This document shows positions 33,201 through 44,618 of a stretch of DNA of 64,000 nucleotides, piece after piece. The stretch covers positions 379,214,179 through 379,278,178 of the forward strand of contig NC_081407.1 of assembly GCF_030272615.1 (NCBI RefSeq), written 5' to 3'. Position 1 is the stretch's first letter; every line of letters begins with the position of its first letter. Under the pieces are notes generated by a model that did not search any database, was not told the origin of the DNA, and saw only the letters and a list, made by a program, of their open reading frames with translations. Both the position numbers and the translations under genes were made by a program. The DNA is from Cryptomeria japonica. Taxonomy: Eukaryota; Streptophyta; Pinopsida; Cupressales; Cupressaceae.

Positions 33201-36169
33201 TACATTGCTGCAGCATATGCATTAAGCACAAATTGTGCATCTGTATTTGCTTTCCAGAGCTGTGGGATTTTTCTCCCAAAGCTATTGTTCCATGTTTCTT
33301 ATGGCTTCCTTTGTAAGAAGATAGTGGGTCTATGGATTGTAGACCTCAAAGCAATTATGTACTCATCTTCGGCAATGTCTAGTTCATTTAAGAACATTTG
33401 GAAGGTGAATGAAATGTTATAGTTTGTTGTTTGCAATTTTGAAAGAATATTGTTGGCGATTGATATTATTGTTTCGTTCTTTTCTGTTAGTGGTTCTAGT
33501 ATCATAGTTTTTTGTACTGGTGGGAGTGGAAAATTGTATCTACAAGCTCCATTTTTTGATCTCCTACACTACTTTGTATGATGATGCTTGTGTAGTATGG
33601 CTATGCTAGGTTCTAGGTGTTCAGTTGCACATGTAATGTACTTGTCAACGAACTCTATAATACTTGAATTGCTATGTTTTCCATAAATTGGTGCATCTTT
33701 TACCCATATCAAAAAATGGTCATGCTCATTGCCTCGATTTTGGAATTCAGTTACAGAGAAGTAGTCCAATACATTTCCAAAGAAAGAGTCATCTGTACTT
33801 ATTAGCTTTTTTAGTGCATTTATTCTATGTCTATAGTAGCATGCACAAGTGACTGGATCTCTTTTGATGAGTTGAAATTTATCTATTTGATTTATGTTGT
33901 AAGCTTCTTCTTGTTGTAATGTTGATTGATGCATGTTGTGGAGTTCTTGAAGTGTGCTTGTCAAAGCATTCCAATTTTGTTCAGCACTAGTGAAAGTGAG
34001 GAAAAAAGTTGGTGGTCCTAATTGGTGTATCATTGCAAATACATTTTTCTTTAGTTGGTGTATGTAGTCAGGTGATATTCTTATTCTTTTGAAGTCAACA
34101 TAGCCAATATCTGATTTCAACAATTTTTCTAGGTTTGGTTTATGTTTGATGTCTTTTGCTAGTAGCTTTCTACCTTTCAATTGGCCTTTTCGGATTCTAA
34201 TTGACATGGTAGACAATACTTGTTGTATAAGTATTTTGATGGTTTTGAAAAATAGGTTGGTTGTATGGTATGCGAAATGTCTTTGTGAATTTGACAATTC
34301 CCATTGTGCAATTTTTTGGTAGCTAAATCTTTTGACAATGTCATCATCACGCGGGTTGCCGAAGAAAAGTGTAGGAAAGTTCATTTCCTCAGCATATTTG
34401 TCTTTAAAGATTCCAATAGGGTAATTATCTAGTGTGGGTGCAATTTCTATGATTTTATCCTGCATTCTATGTATACATGCAGACTCAGTGAATCCATGTA
34501 TCAAAGTTTCAGATGGATTTTCTTGTTCTAAGTCACTTTCTGACTCAATTTCAGTTGCACTAATTTCAATATTGTTTTCATTTTCACTGTTGCTTTGTAC
34601 AGCTTGTTTCCAATCATTGTTTATTTCAACATTTTCCATTATGTACAATGTAGTTTTTGTTAATTGGTCAAGAGCTTGCATAACCATATTTGGTCGCACC
34701 ATTCTTGTTTGGAATGCATTTTTATATTCCAAGCATCTTTTTAGAGATATAGCAATTGTTGATGTATTGCTAACTGATTGTGGCAATGCTTTTTGTATAA
34801 TGTTCATGTTAACTGGAACATTGATGATAGAGCCTGTTAATCCCATTTGAGATCTTTTGTATCCTAGTTCCCAAATTTGGGCAAATGCAATTCTAAGTGA
34901 GACAAGGCGTTCTTCTAGTTGTGTTAATATTTGTACATACTGCAATGGTTTATTTGTTCGCATATTATGTGGTGTAGCATAGTTAGGTGTAATTGATTGT
35001 TTTAATGCAATATGGCATTTGCAACAAATTGAATTTGTTAATACAACATTATTGGATTTGAGTAGTTTGTTGTATGTATGTTTTTGCTTTTCTGTGAAAA
35101 TTCTAACGTCTTTTTTGAAACATAGTAGTTGGCAAATTGAACATGCATGTTTTGGTGTGTCTAGGATTGCAGTTTGGAAAATTTCTATTGGCGATAGTGT
35201 TCTCCTCTTTTTTGAACTTGAACATATTGGTGTATGGTTGTTTTGCATTTGTTGTTGATCTTCGGAATTCAGGATTGTATCTATATGTTCGACTTTTTGT
35301 GGTTCTACTAGGTCCATTGTTTCATGTTCTTTGGCACTTCTAATCAATTTCTTCAATTGGCGCAATGAAAATATTGGTTGGGAGTTTGTTTTTTGTCCGT
35401 TGTATTCTTTAGGTGTATCTGTGTTGATATTTCCTGGGCTTTTGTTTTTTGTGCTCATGTTACTATTTTCTGGCCTTTGCCTTTTTGTAAATTTTATTAA
35501 TTCATCCTTTGTATTAGTTCTGATAGATTTTTTGACATCTCTCAGCGTTATGGTTTGTTGGAATTGCAGATTTTGTGTTTGTAATCTTAAAAGTGGTTCA
35601 AAATGTCCTGCAAGTGGATTTGCATCATGGAAGAGGATGGAATACGATTGTCTATTTGGTGATGGGTTGGAATGGTAGTACTTTTTCCCTATGGACATTG
35701 ACCAAAGACATATTTGTATATTTAGCCACTTGGATAGCCATTGTATACAAAATATGTCTCCCCATAATCCATTCTCTTGGCCAATTGTAGTTGGTTTTGT
35801 TGTTAATCGCATTCTTCGAAAGTATGTCTCGGGATCTTGTATTTTGTGTAATTCATATAGAGTTTGAGGATTTAGTTCATGGTTAAATGAGTTGATTGCT
35901 TCTATTTCACCTTTTGCAAGGCAACTTAAGAAGTAATCAATGGTTCCGATCCGCAGTTGTGTTGATGTGTATTGATGGTTTAGTAGGTATGATAATGAGT
36001 CAAACAGGCAATCTCCAATATTGTATGTAAATGCACTTTTTCTATATAGACCTTCTTTTTGTAGTACATTGTCAATGCTGACAATTTGAGGTTTGCTTGT
36101 AATATTGTAGTTGTCTACGTCAATAATTTCTATTTTTTGTTTCTCTAGTTGCTCTCTTGATCTCTTCAT
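30275..36169 (-). pseudogene. OTU-Rep-helicase-endonuclease polyprotein of a Helentron, two in-frame stops
   Basis: One phase of 1,965 codons runs from the first in-frame ATG (36,169) to 30,275, broken only by TAG at 33,569-33,571 and TAA at 33,299-33,301. Domains in order: OTU cysteine protease (NIGDCLFDSL with catalytic Cys near residue 54, HFEPLL with His near 189); a Cys-rich zinc segment (ACSIC and ICCKC); a DUF6570-like region (ISLKRCLEYKNAF); the Helitron Rep domain with HUH motif EFQNRGNEHDHFLIW (residues 810-824); the two Rep tyrosines in MYCSSYMAK just after the second stop; PIF1 helicase with Walker A GGAGTGKT, DEISLVG and ARTIHRSQGLT; and a C-terminal AP-type endonuclease with NTRSL, LQELH, GDFNID, DHIW and TDH. 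The stops fall between HUH and tyrosines, so the nicking enzyme is split. The frame is open about 100 bp upstream of the ATG without another ATG, so an upstream exon is possible. Confidence 0.92.
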
Positions 36170-36539
36170 TTTTTTTGATAAATGCACAATTGTTGTCTTA
36201 GACAAATGAGACCTTGTAAGTATGATGTATATGTGGCTAGAAGCTGTAAATTTTGTTTGTTTGTTACTAGGAGACTGTTTTCCTTTTCGTGATATCTTCT
36301 CCTAGTTGACAAAATCAATATTGTTAGAATCATATAACCGTAGGCAAACTGATCTTTTTTTTTTATTGTTCGCTAACTAATTTTTCATATAATATAATTC
36401 CTATTTTATTTTATGAGAACTCTCCGTACATGCGATGTCTTCTCCTAGTTGATGAAATTGACACTACCACTAGGATATGATTGCCAGGAAAGCAATCTTC
36501 TTTTTATATTGTTACGTAACTAGATTTAATATCAAGGTA

Positions 36540-36628
36540 TATTGGACTTTAACATGCCATATTTTATCATAGCAATTTTTCAAATTCAAGAAACAATGAA
36601 GCATTAATTTCAAAATACAGTTGTTTGC
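36540..36628 (+). repeat. 88-bp direct repeat, first copy
   Basis: The segment from ttggactttaacatgcc to aaaatacagttgtttg is repeated with about ten differences at 37,277-37,365. Both lie in the Helitron's 5' region upstream of the Rep gene. Confidence 0.8.
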
Positions 36629-37276
36629 TTAAAATTTGATTTTGGAACATGAAAGCAAACTATAGACTGCTAACTATAAGGAATAGAAAATGAGTGAAAA
36701 AGCGTACCTTGTAATATGGTGTTTGATAATCCAGTAGACTTGTTCCTTGTCTTAAATGTTGCTGCTATTTGCAATTAATAGTTTTCTTTTCTATGGATGA
36801 CAAAAGGAGAAACATATTAGTATTCATAATTATTGAGAAGAATAATAATAGAATATTTCAATATTTTACAGAAAATCAGACCATCATATAAAAAATATGC
36901 AATAGATTTTTTTGATAGTATTTAATTGGTTACCTATGAAACCAATCAACTTGGTTTCTTGCAAGTTCTGCCACTATTCTAGCATTGTGAATAATGAACA
37001 ATTATTAAGAATGGTAAATTAGACTAACAAAGTTTGGAACTAAAATCAGGGTAATTACAAAAGCCCTCTTGACCTAAACAAAGCTCTTATGCTAAAATAT
37101 CTACTTACGTGAATAAAATGCCAACCTGAAAGTGGAGTTTGAATGTTAGTATAAGAATTGTTAGATGCTATCAATGCTTGGAAAACCCAAATTATAAAAG
37201 ATAAGCGGAAACATAAGGGGAAAAAATTGAATTTTCTTACAAATACATGACACAATTGCAAAGAAAATTTAAGGCC

Positions 37277-37365
37277 ACAAGGACTTTAAGATGCCAGATT
37301 TTATCATTGTAATTTTTGAAATTCAAGAAACATTGAAACATCAATTTCAAAATACAGTTGTTTGA
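37277..37365 (+). repeat. 88-bp direct repeat, second copy
   Basis: This is the partner of 36,540-36,628. It directly abuts the purine-rich tract that starts at 37,366. Confidence 0.8.
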
Positions 37366-37645
37366 AAAAGAGAGAGAGATAGATAAGGAGATAGATAGAT
37401 AGAGAGGAAGAGGTAGAGGTAGACATAGAGGGAGAGATAAAGGTAGAGAGAAAGATGAGTACATAAGGAGTGGATGAGATAGATAGGTATAGAGGGAGAG
37501 GGAGAGGGAGAGGGGGAAATAGAGGTATATGTGGCAATATGATAAAAGGATAGAGGGAAAGGGATAGAAGCACATAGAGAGAGTGGGAGAGCTAAAGAGA
37601 GATAGGTAAAGAGGGAGAAGAAGGGAGAGAAGAGAAGTTAGTGTT
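37366..37645 (+). repeat. Purine-rich (GA/GATA) simple-sequence tract
   Basis: About 280 bp of agag, gatagata and gagggaga words. Frames through it in either direction are low-complexity. It lies about 1.2 kb upstream of the Rep start. Confidence 0.88.
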
Positions 37646-40573
37646 ATCAAATTTTAATTTAATATATTAAAATTCCTTTTTAATATTAAAAAATTCTCTT
37701 GTAGTTGAAAAGATTTAATTTTAATTGTTTAAAATGAGTGTTACAAAATATATATATTATGTGGATTGAGTCATGATGTCACTATATATATTAGATTATT
37801 CCTTAAGGGATAAAAAAGTTAGAAGTTGGAAAACCTAAAACCATGAGATTTTTCTATTAAGATTTTTATTAACCGTGGTGTGTTTTAAATGAACCAATCA
37901 CTTTACAAACAAAATTATCACCATTACAATAAATACTATAAAAAATCATTTGAATTATAAATAATAATGTTTTTTTATAAATCTAATTATTACTAATTTA
38001 AGAGAGGAGGTGAAATCAAATAAGTCAATGAATTACAAACTGGCTTTTTACTTTTTCGTACAAACTCAATGACATAACCCACTTGCCACAATAAAGAGGG
38101 GAATACGTTTTTAAACTTATGATTTAATTTATTATTTCAATCAAAAATAATTACAATAAAAAATGTAATTCTAATTTATTTCATTTTTTTAAAAATTAAT
38201 TAATTAATTAATTCTAATTGTATAAAAAATAAAATATAAAATAAAAATGTAAAAATTAAACCTTAATTATAATGAGTCTATTCCTAAGTTTTCTTCAACA
38301 AGTATTCAATAGTAAATAAAAAGAAAAATTAATTTAATTAAAAAGACTCGCATTTCTGGTACATGGTTGAAGGAATATTTTTTAGTGTACTGAAACAACA
38401 AAAGGGAAAGTGGAGGATGAAGCTAGATATTATAAATTTGAAATTTGCAGAAGCAAAGAGTTACATACTTCCATTTGATTGTAATTTGCAAAGAATTCCA
38501 GAACTTAGAAACTCAATTGGAGTCATGAATATAGAGGAAAACCTTTAAAAAAAGTGCTAAAAACAAGATACATGTTTACTATAGATACCTGGTAACCTTG
38601 CAGGTGCAATGCGTATGTCAATGAGTGAAGGTCATCTCTTTTTCTTTGTGTTCTTTGCAAATGTGCGTGTACAGTTACATATTTTGCAGCACCTCTGAAG
38701 AGAAAGATAAGGAATATTAATTAATAAAAAAGAACATACGATTTGTTTTGAAGTATCTGAGAACAAATGCAAAATTGTATTATTACCACTATAAGTAAAA
38801 TCAAAATTAGAACTTATCACATTTTATCACTCATTTTGTAGATCAAATAACTAATTCTTTGAAACAAATTATGAACTTTAGGCTAATCCAATTAGCAGCC
38901 AAAAAAATGGCATGAGCCACTCTAGATTAAAGAAGACAACCCATATAAACTTAGCGATGGCCACTTTGTTGATTCAAGACATCTGTCTATTGACTAAAAA
39001 CTGATATTTTATTAAAAAACCGATCAGTCATATATGCTTTATCCAGTCTAAATGACATAAATTTTTTTAAAAAAAAATTACTACTTAATTTTCTGTTTTT
39101 TCTCCTACAATAATTGGTAAATTCCAAAGTTGATATCTGGGGTATACCAAATGAAGATGCAGCTAGGCATTTCACTGATACTGTGTCCAAACTACTTGAG
39201 ATAGAGAATTGAATCATATTGAACATGAGGTGTAAGCAGTAATAAAAAACCAACAAATTTTATTTTCCTTATGTTCATTGCATTTTCTTGAAATTATAGC
39301 TTTAATTTTTTTAATTCATTCTAATGTAAGGTTCAAGTATATTGCAAAACAATATAAATGTCCATTAATATATTTTATCAAGAATAATATATTTCATAAT
39401 TAGACAGACATTGGAAATATTGAACCAAATAGAAAGGAAATATATGCCATGTGTCAAGAAAGACCAACACGTGGCCAAGGGAAGAAGTAGGAGATTTAAG
39501 TTGGGAAGACAAATACATGCAGTTGGGTGCATGTATGCGTACAGCTCTCTTGCTATTTCTTCAAAAGTTGGTTTTCGTCTCAATAGATGCCATGGAAATA
39601 TGAGTTTGAGACATGGACAATTGAGGATTTAGCTGTTATTGCACTGGGAACTGTTGTTGCTCAAGAGGATGAGGGGGGCATTGAGACAGCCATGATTACA
39701 GGTCTCTAACTGTATTTAGCTATCCATAATATAAGTCGATTGGCATCTGTGAATTCAATTCAAGAGAATAGATAACTACGTTTGTAGCTTTTTTCATTTA
39801 GTTATTTCTATTAGATAGTGTTCAGAGTTAATTATGAAAATAAGATTCAGAAAGCTCTCATTTAAAATATGTTATATTTGTCTATTGTGTGTTTTATGTT
39901 ACAACTTTGTTGATTTTGTCTTTGGAGAATTGTTCTAGTTCAGAAAAATCAAGTTAGTTTTTTTATTCCTTTGGTAAAAAAAAATTGTCTGCATTTTTCA
40001 CAGAGACATCCATAAAAATGACCATACGACCATCAAATTCAGTTCCTGATGGGAGGCTAGGCTTCCCATGCCGCAATTTTGTTTTTCAAAATTCATGTCC
40101 AAGAACAGAGGGAGATAGGCTGGGTTTTCTCAAGGATTTTGTAGGAAACAAAGAGAACCTTAATTTGATGAAAGTAAAGAAGACAACAATAAAAGGGTTA
40201 GGTAATAAATGGAAAAATACTAACAATTTACAACACAGATGACTACAACAAGGATTTGTGTAGGTCTGTGTAACAAATTAAATGCATCCAGTTAAATCAG
40301 ATAAATCAGATATACAAGCTACCTTTGAAGACAAAAGTAAAAAACCCAGGTATTGTTTGTGAAAGAATTAGGGTTCTTGGGAGAAAATTAATGGGGAAAA
40401 TTCAGATTAAATTGCAGTTAATCCCAATTCAAGTTTCACCTCTTAAATAAATCCCCTTCCATATGAATGACGTTTAACTTACCCTTTGACAAAAGTCAAG
40501 TTGTTTGCTTTATTAACACTTTCATTTGCACAAAAAAAACAAAGAATATTTCAGTCAAATTTAAAAATAACAG
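37646..40573. other. Helitron 5' region, no confident gene
   Basis: The stretch is AT-rich with weak exon-like islands. The plus-strand segment at about 39,585-39,706 reads KYEFETWTIEDLAVIALG and then GTVVAQEDEGG without stops, ending in ACAG/GTCTCT. Another frame occupies 39,985-40,242 on the plus strand, and a Cys-rich phrase (CCKICNCTRTF) is on the minus strand near 38,680. None could be tied to a known family, so captured gene scraps are possible but unproven. Confidence 0.4.
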
Positions 40574-41347
40574 CAATTACTAGTCACAGATCATAAAGAA
40601 GACTTTGAGGCAAACTAAAAATTTGTTGTTTGCCAGATTCTCGGTCGAGAACATTGTGTTGCCCATATCCTGGAGTGAATGCACACAATAGATTTTTATG
40701 TAGTGGAGGGCCTGCAATCATTTCTATTAATAAAAGCTTTAGCTATAGGAAGCCCTAAAAAAAAATGGGTTTAAATTTTTTGAAATATTTTTTATGAAAA
40801 GATAATTCTGTTTTCTATCAGAATTAGGAAATTTTAGTCTTCAAGCTTTGACAAAAAGACTCAAAAGATTTTTTTTTTCTAAATAAACATTGTATAAAGA
40901 GTTACAGTCACTAGAATCAAAATAAAGCCTATCTAATAAACACTGCCCGGATTTAACTCGCAATTACTAGTCACAGATCATAGAGAAGACTTTGAGGCAA
41001 ACTAAAAATTTGTTGTTTGCCAGATTCTCGATCGAGAACATTGTGCTACCCATATTCTGGAGTGAATGCACAAAATAGATTTTTATGTAGTGGAGGGCCT
41101 GCAATCATTTCTATTAATAAAAGCTTTAGCTATAGGAAGCCCTAAAAAAAAATGGGTTTAAATTTTTTAAAATATTTTTTACAAAAAGATAATTCTGTTT
41201 TCTATCAGAATTAGGAAATTTTAGTCTTCAAGCTTTGACAAAAAGACTCAAAAGATTTTTTTCTTCTAAATAAACATTGTATAAAGAGTTACAGACACCA
41301 GAAACAAAATAAAGCCTATCTAATAAACATTGCCCAGATTTAACTCG
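40574..41347 (+). repeat. 387-bp tandem duplication near the Helitron 5' end
   Basis: Unit 1 is 40,574-40,960 and unit 2 is 40,961-41,347, both running from caattactagtcacagatca to ggatttaactcg/agatttaactcg with few differences. Each contains a near-palindrome around ttctcg-g/a-tcgagaa, which is perfect (TTCTCGATCGAGAA) in the second unit. No coding capacity was recognised. Confidence 0.92.
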
Positions 41348-41786
41348 TTCGAACTTCATGGGTTGACAATAAGATTTGACACACCCCACAATGCATCCAA
41401 GGCTCCAGCGTTGACAAATCACTGCAAAACCCTAAAGGTTTATCTGCAAAACCTTTACATACAAGCAAACAACTCAGTAATTTCGATGACACAAAAAAAA
41501 ATTTAAAAAGGAAAAGGAAAATACAAAGCACACCCAAAAAAACCAGACTAATATTAGAAAATGCACTTGTGTACATTAAAAGGAAATTTACAACAGACAA
41601 ATTAATTTTAATAAACTAATAAAATACCAGCACTTTGATATGTCCCTGAAACTGTCAAAAATGTATACAAGTCCCTGAAACAGAAAATGTAAGAAGTAGA
41701 ACTAGACAAACGAAGGAGGAGGAAAGTCGAGAATGTGTTGCAGAGAAAAATGGACAAGAAAGTATCCTATTACTCCATCGGTGATG

Positions 41787-41935
41787 CAAACATTTAATAT
41801 GTACTAACCGACTTAAAACATTTAATTTGCACAAACCGACTTAAAACATTTAATTTGCACACGAAGCAACTTTAAAACATTTAATATGCACGGAAAACAA
41901 CTTTAAAAACATTTAATATGCACGATAGCTCAGGG
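41787..41935 (+). repeat. Short minisatellite, five copies of about 30 bp
   Basis: Copies of acatttaat(a/t)tgcac(...)actttaaa begin near 41,790, 41,818, 41,846, 41,878 and 41,909, spaced 28, 28, 32 and 31 bp. The array lies about 280 bp from the Helitron's right end. Confidence 0.85.
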
Positions 41936-42197
41936 GAAAAATTCTTTAAAAAACACATTTAAAAAATTGCCGAACGTGTCAAGTTTAATTTATATAGAAT
42001 TTAGAAACTCAAAATATATTTTTTACTACTACTGTAGCTCTTGCTAGCCAATAGGAAAGCAAATAAATAATGTTATTTAAATTATTTAAATATGTATAAA
42101 TATTTAAACTATACAACATGACACAAATTTTTAAAAATCGTCACAGCTGATTGGTCACCTAAAAAAAATAAATTGATCCAGGTGAATGCAAAAGTAT

Positions 42198-42217
42198 CTT
42201 GCCTAGCGGCAGGAGCT
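42198..42217 (-). repeat. 5' terminal inverted repeat and hairpin of the Helitron
   Basis: GGCAGGAGCT at 42,208-42,217 is the inverted partner of 22,153-22,162. It overlaps a potential stem CTTGCC-TAGC-GGCAGG (42,198-42,213, one wobble pair). Homology to the flanking dispersed repeat begins immediately to its right. Confidence 0.75.
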
Positions 42218-42420
42218 AAAAAATTAAAATTACATTATATGAGTATTATTTTAAGTTCTTTGGTTTGTCTATTAATTAATTTTTTTTAAATCATATTTTA
42301 CTTTTGTTTATAAAATTTCATTATTTCAACACTATTCTGATTGGGTACTCATTTTTTAACTATCTCATATTATAAGTGGATAGATGTGAATTTAGTCATA
42401 ACTCTATATCTAAGTATTTT
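42218..42420. repeat. Dispersed repeat, copy 4, right half
   Basis: The segment from taaaaaattaaaattac through aacactattctgattgggtactcattttttaactatc matches positions 285-450 of copy 1. It continues the half that breaks off at 22,134, which dates the Helitron insertion as later than this repeat copy. Confidence 0.7.
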
Positions 42421-42871
42421 ATCTTGGCATGCAAGGTAGATGATAAATATTTAATTGTAAAAAGACGAGGGAAGTCATTGATATTGATAAAATGGAAGAA
42501 CCATCCAATAAAAATATCACCTAAGTAAATAATTTTTTTATGTAAAAGTGTCCGCATTTGATCAAGAATGAGAGAAATAATTATTTGAAGAGGGAAGTAT
42601 GCTACACCCTTAATCATAGTGTGTGTATAGGGTTATAAGTAGTCGTCGTGTGACTACCATAACAATTAATTAAGTCATATTATCATTATTATAATCTTTT
42701 ATAGTAAATTAGGTTAGTCTAGGGATTATATGTTGTTATCTAAGTTTTCTTGTGTAATATCCTATGAAAAAGTAATTACATGTAAGATGTATTGAGTCTT
42801 ATTTGATCATAAGATAGCCAATTATGTTCACATTGGAGATTTTTTTTATTTTTAGCCCCTTGAGGTGACTT

Positions 42872-44606
42872 ATTTTTAATTAGTGGTAAAACAAGTTTTA
42901 AAGGGACTCGAAACCCTTTACAAATGCATTGTGTTGGGATTTAAAATCCACTTACAAAATGATGCAAGAAGATAGAGCACAAAACAATAAAAACCAAACA
43001 TCAGCCAAACAATAGTAGAATAGAGTTTTTACAAAATTAAGGCCATAGCCATAAATCGAACTAGCTCAAAGAGACAACCATCTTAAACCTTGAATACAAC
43101 AAGAAAAGCATAAAGAAAAATAAACTTTTAATCTTCACTTTTTTATGATGGAGAAGCATGAAACCTCTAGCTTTCTCAAGCTCCACCTCAATAGGAATAA
43201 TAGAAGTTAAACTCAAAGCACCGCTCGATCAAAGGGCAGTACAAATGCTTTTATCACATCTCCCATCTTCTCCTCCAATACACGTCTCGACCTCATTAAG
43301 AAGATCAAAAGAATGACCAACAACCTACTACAAGAAATAAAAATAGCCCACCAACATTCTCTCTACCTCAATAGGAAAAAAAGGGGTGGTATCAAAGAAA
43401 GGTGAGGGAAAAATCTCTACAACTGATCCAAAAGTTAGAAGCAAAGATATCCAAAACATCCAAAATCCTAATAATATGAAACTAAATAGATATATTTCTC
43501 AAGGGGCACTCCACCTCTAAAAGGATAGACTGAACAAAAACCAAAGAAAACATTACCATATCCACCACTAACAAAAAAAAATAAAAACCTAAAATTGGGC
43601 CAAAAGAAATAGTGGCCATAGTTTCATCCAAAAGGGAAGAAAAAAAAACCCTACAACAACATAAGAAGTTAGAGCACCCAAAGAAAACAAACATGAAAAA
43701 ACCAAGAGGGCAATATCTCCCTACCAACTCCTCCAAACAAAAACAATAGAAAACATTGTAAAATTAGAAGATAGGAAGAATAATATCATACCCACCAAAA
43801 CATAGCTTGTCAAAAAGATATAAATGCCCAAAACCAAGTGAAGTAAGCTATGAAAAAACCAAGAGGGCAATATCTCCCTACCAACTCCTCCAAACAAAAA
43901 CAATAGAAAACATTGTAAAATTAGAAGATAGGAAGAATAATATCATACCCACCAAAACATAGCTTGTCAAAAAGATATAAATGCCCAAAACCAAGTGAAG
44001 TAAGCTACGGCCAGAACCAGCAACAAAGTATTTGGCACAAACCAAAAACATGATAGACCACAAGACATGCACCACTTAAACCACCACAACCCTCCTCACG
44101 AAAGCCCTCTCTAAAGAGGGAAGAGGACGAGAGCAACCCAAAACGATGTTTCAATCACCACAGAATATAGAGCCCGATAATCAACATCCTCCACTCCAAC
44201 AGTAAGCGTAGAGAAACACCACGACGACCAAAAAAAAACCAAAGTACGCCCATCAAGATCTACATAATGTATAGCCAGGGTCTCAAATAAAGCCTCTAAA
44301 TCACATACTGGAAAACCACCAATAGCAGCATGGGCCACAGATAGATTACCCCAAGCTAAGGAGAAAGCAGTGGGAGAAAGGGGAAGCTCATGCCAAGTAA
44401 ATCGAAAACCCATGCAGGACCCCCATCCAAAAATAGACCCTCCACACACACGCTCACCACATAGTCAGAAGGTAGAGACACACTCCTCTCTACCAACCCC
44501 AAAAAACCCATTTACTCCATTGTCCTCCTTTGATCCATCTTCACTATTCTCATCGTCCCTTGCAGTCGAAACCCCTATTCCCACTCACTCGCACATTCTG
44601 GCTCTA
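42872..44606 (-). mobile_element. Probable non-LTR retroposon with 12-bp target duplication
   Basis: The 1,735-bp segment is flanked on both sides by TTGAGGTGACTT (42,860-42,871 and 44,607-44,618). On the minus strand its 3' end reads gggtttcgagtccctttaaaac and finishes in an A-rich ttaaaaata, resembling LINE 3' ends in plants. Minus-strand frames such as 44,449-44,111 are open but show no endonuclease or reverse transcriptase motif, so it is 5'-truncated, non-autonomous, or another kind of retroposed sequence. Variable-length, long target duplications without LTRs support retroposition. Confidence 0.45.
43694..44007 (+). repeat. 157-bp tandem duplication
   Basis: Unit 43,694-43,850 is repeated at 43,851-44,007 with no difference that I could see, inside the probable retroposon. 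The lack of divergence indicates a recent duplication. Confidence 0.93.
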
Positions 44607-44618
44607 TTGAGGTGACTT

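Larger units (their letters stand above)
22136..42217 (-). mobile_element. 20-kb Helitron2/Helentron-type rolling-circle transposon
   Basis: The ends were located by homology: the dispersed repeat copy stops at about 22,134 and continues at about 42,218, with the reference copy at 285-300 bridging the gap (boundaries uncertain by about 5 bp). In the coding (minus) direction the 5' end is on the right and begins AGCTCCTGCC. The left, 3' end carries the near-complement GGCAGGAACT and then a perfect hairpin. This arrangement, together with a Rep-helicase protein ending in an AP-type endonuclease and starting with an OTU domain, is diagnostic of the Helentron/Helitron2 group as known from the literature. 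The element also carries an RPA1-like gene and captured exon-like DNA. Integration between T and A/T bases fits the AT-rich target. Confidence 0.85.

Noticed and set aside
33203-33229. Start of a separate 984-residue helicase protein at 33,229
   Set aside because: The first codon is GTG and coding similarity continues upstream in the same phase through the stop at 33,299, so this is the middle of a longer protein.
36203-36205. Start codon of the Rep frame at 36,205
   Set aside because: The codon is TTG; the first in-frame ATG is at 36,169, although an upstream exon remains possible.
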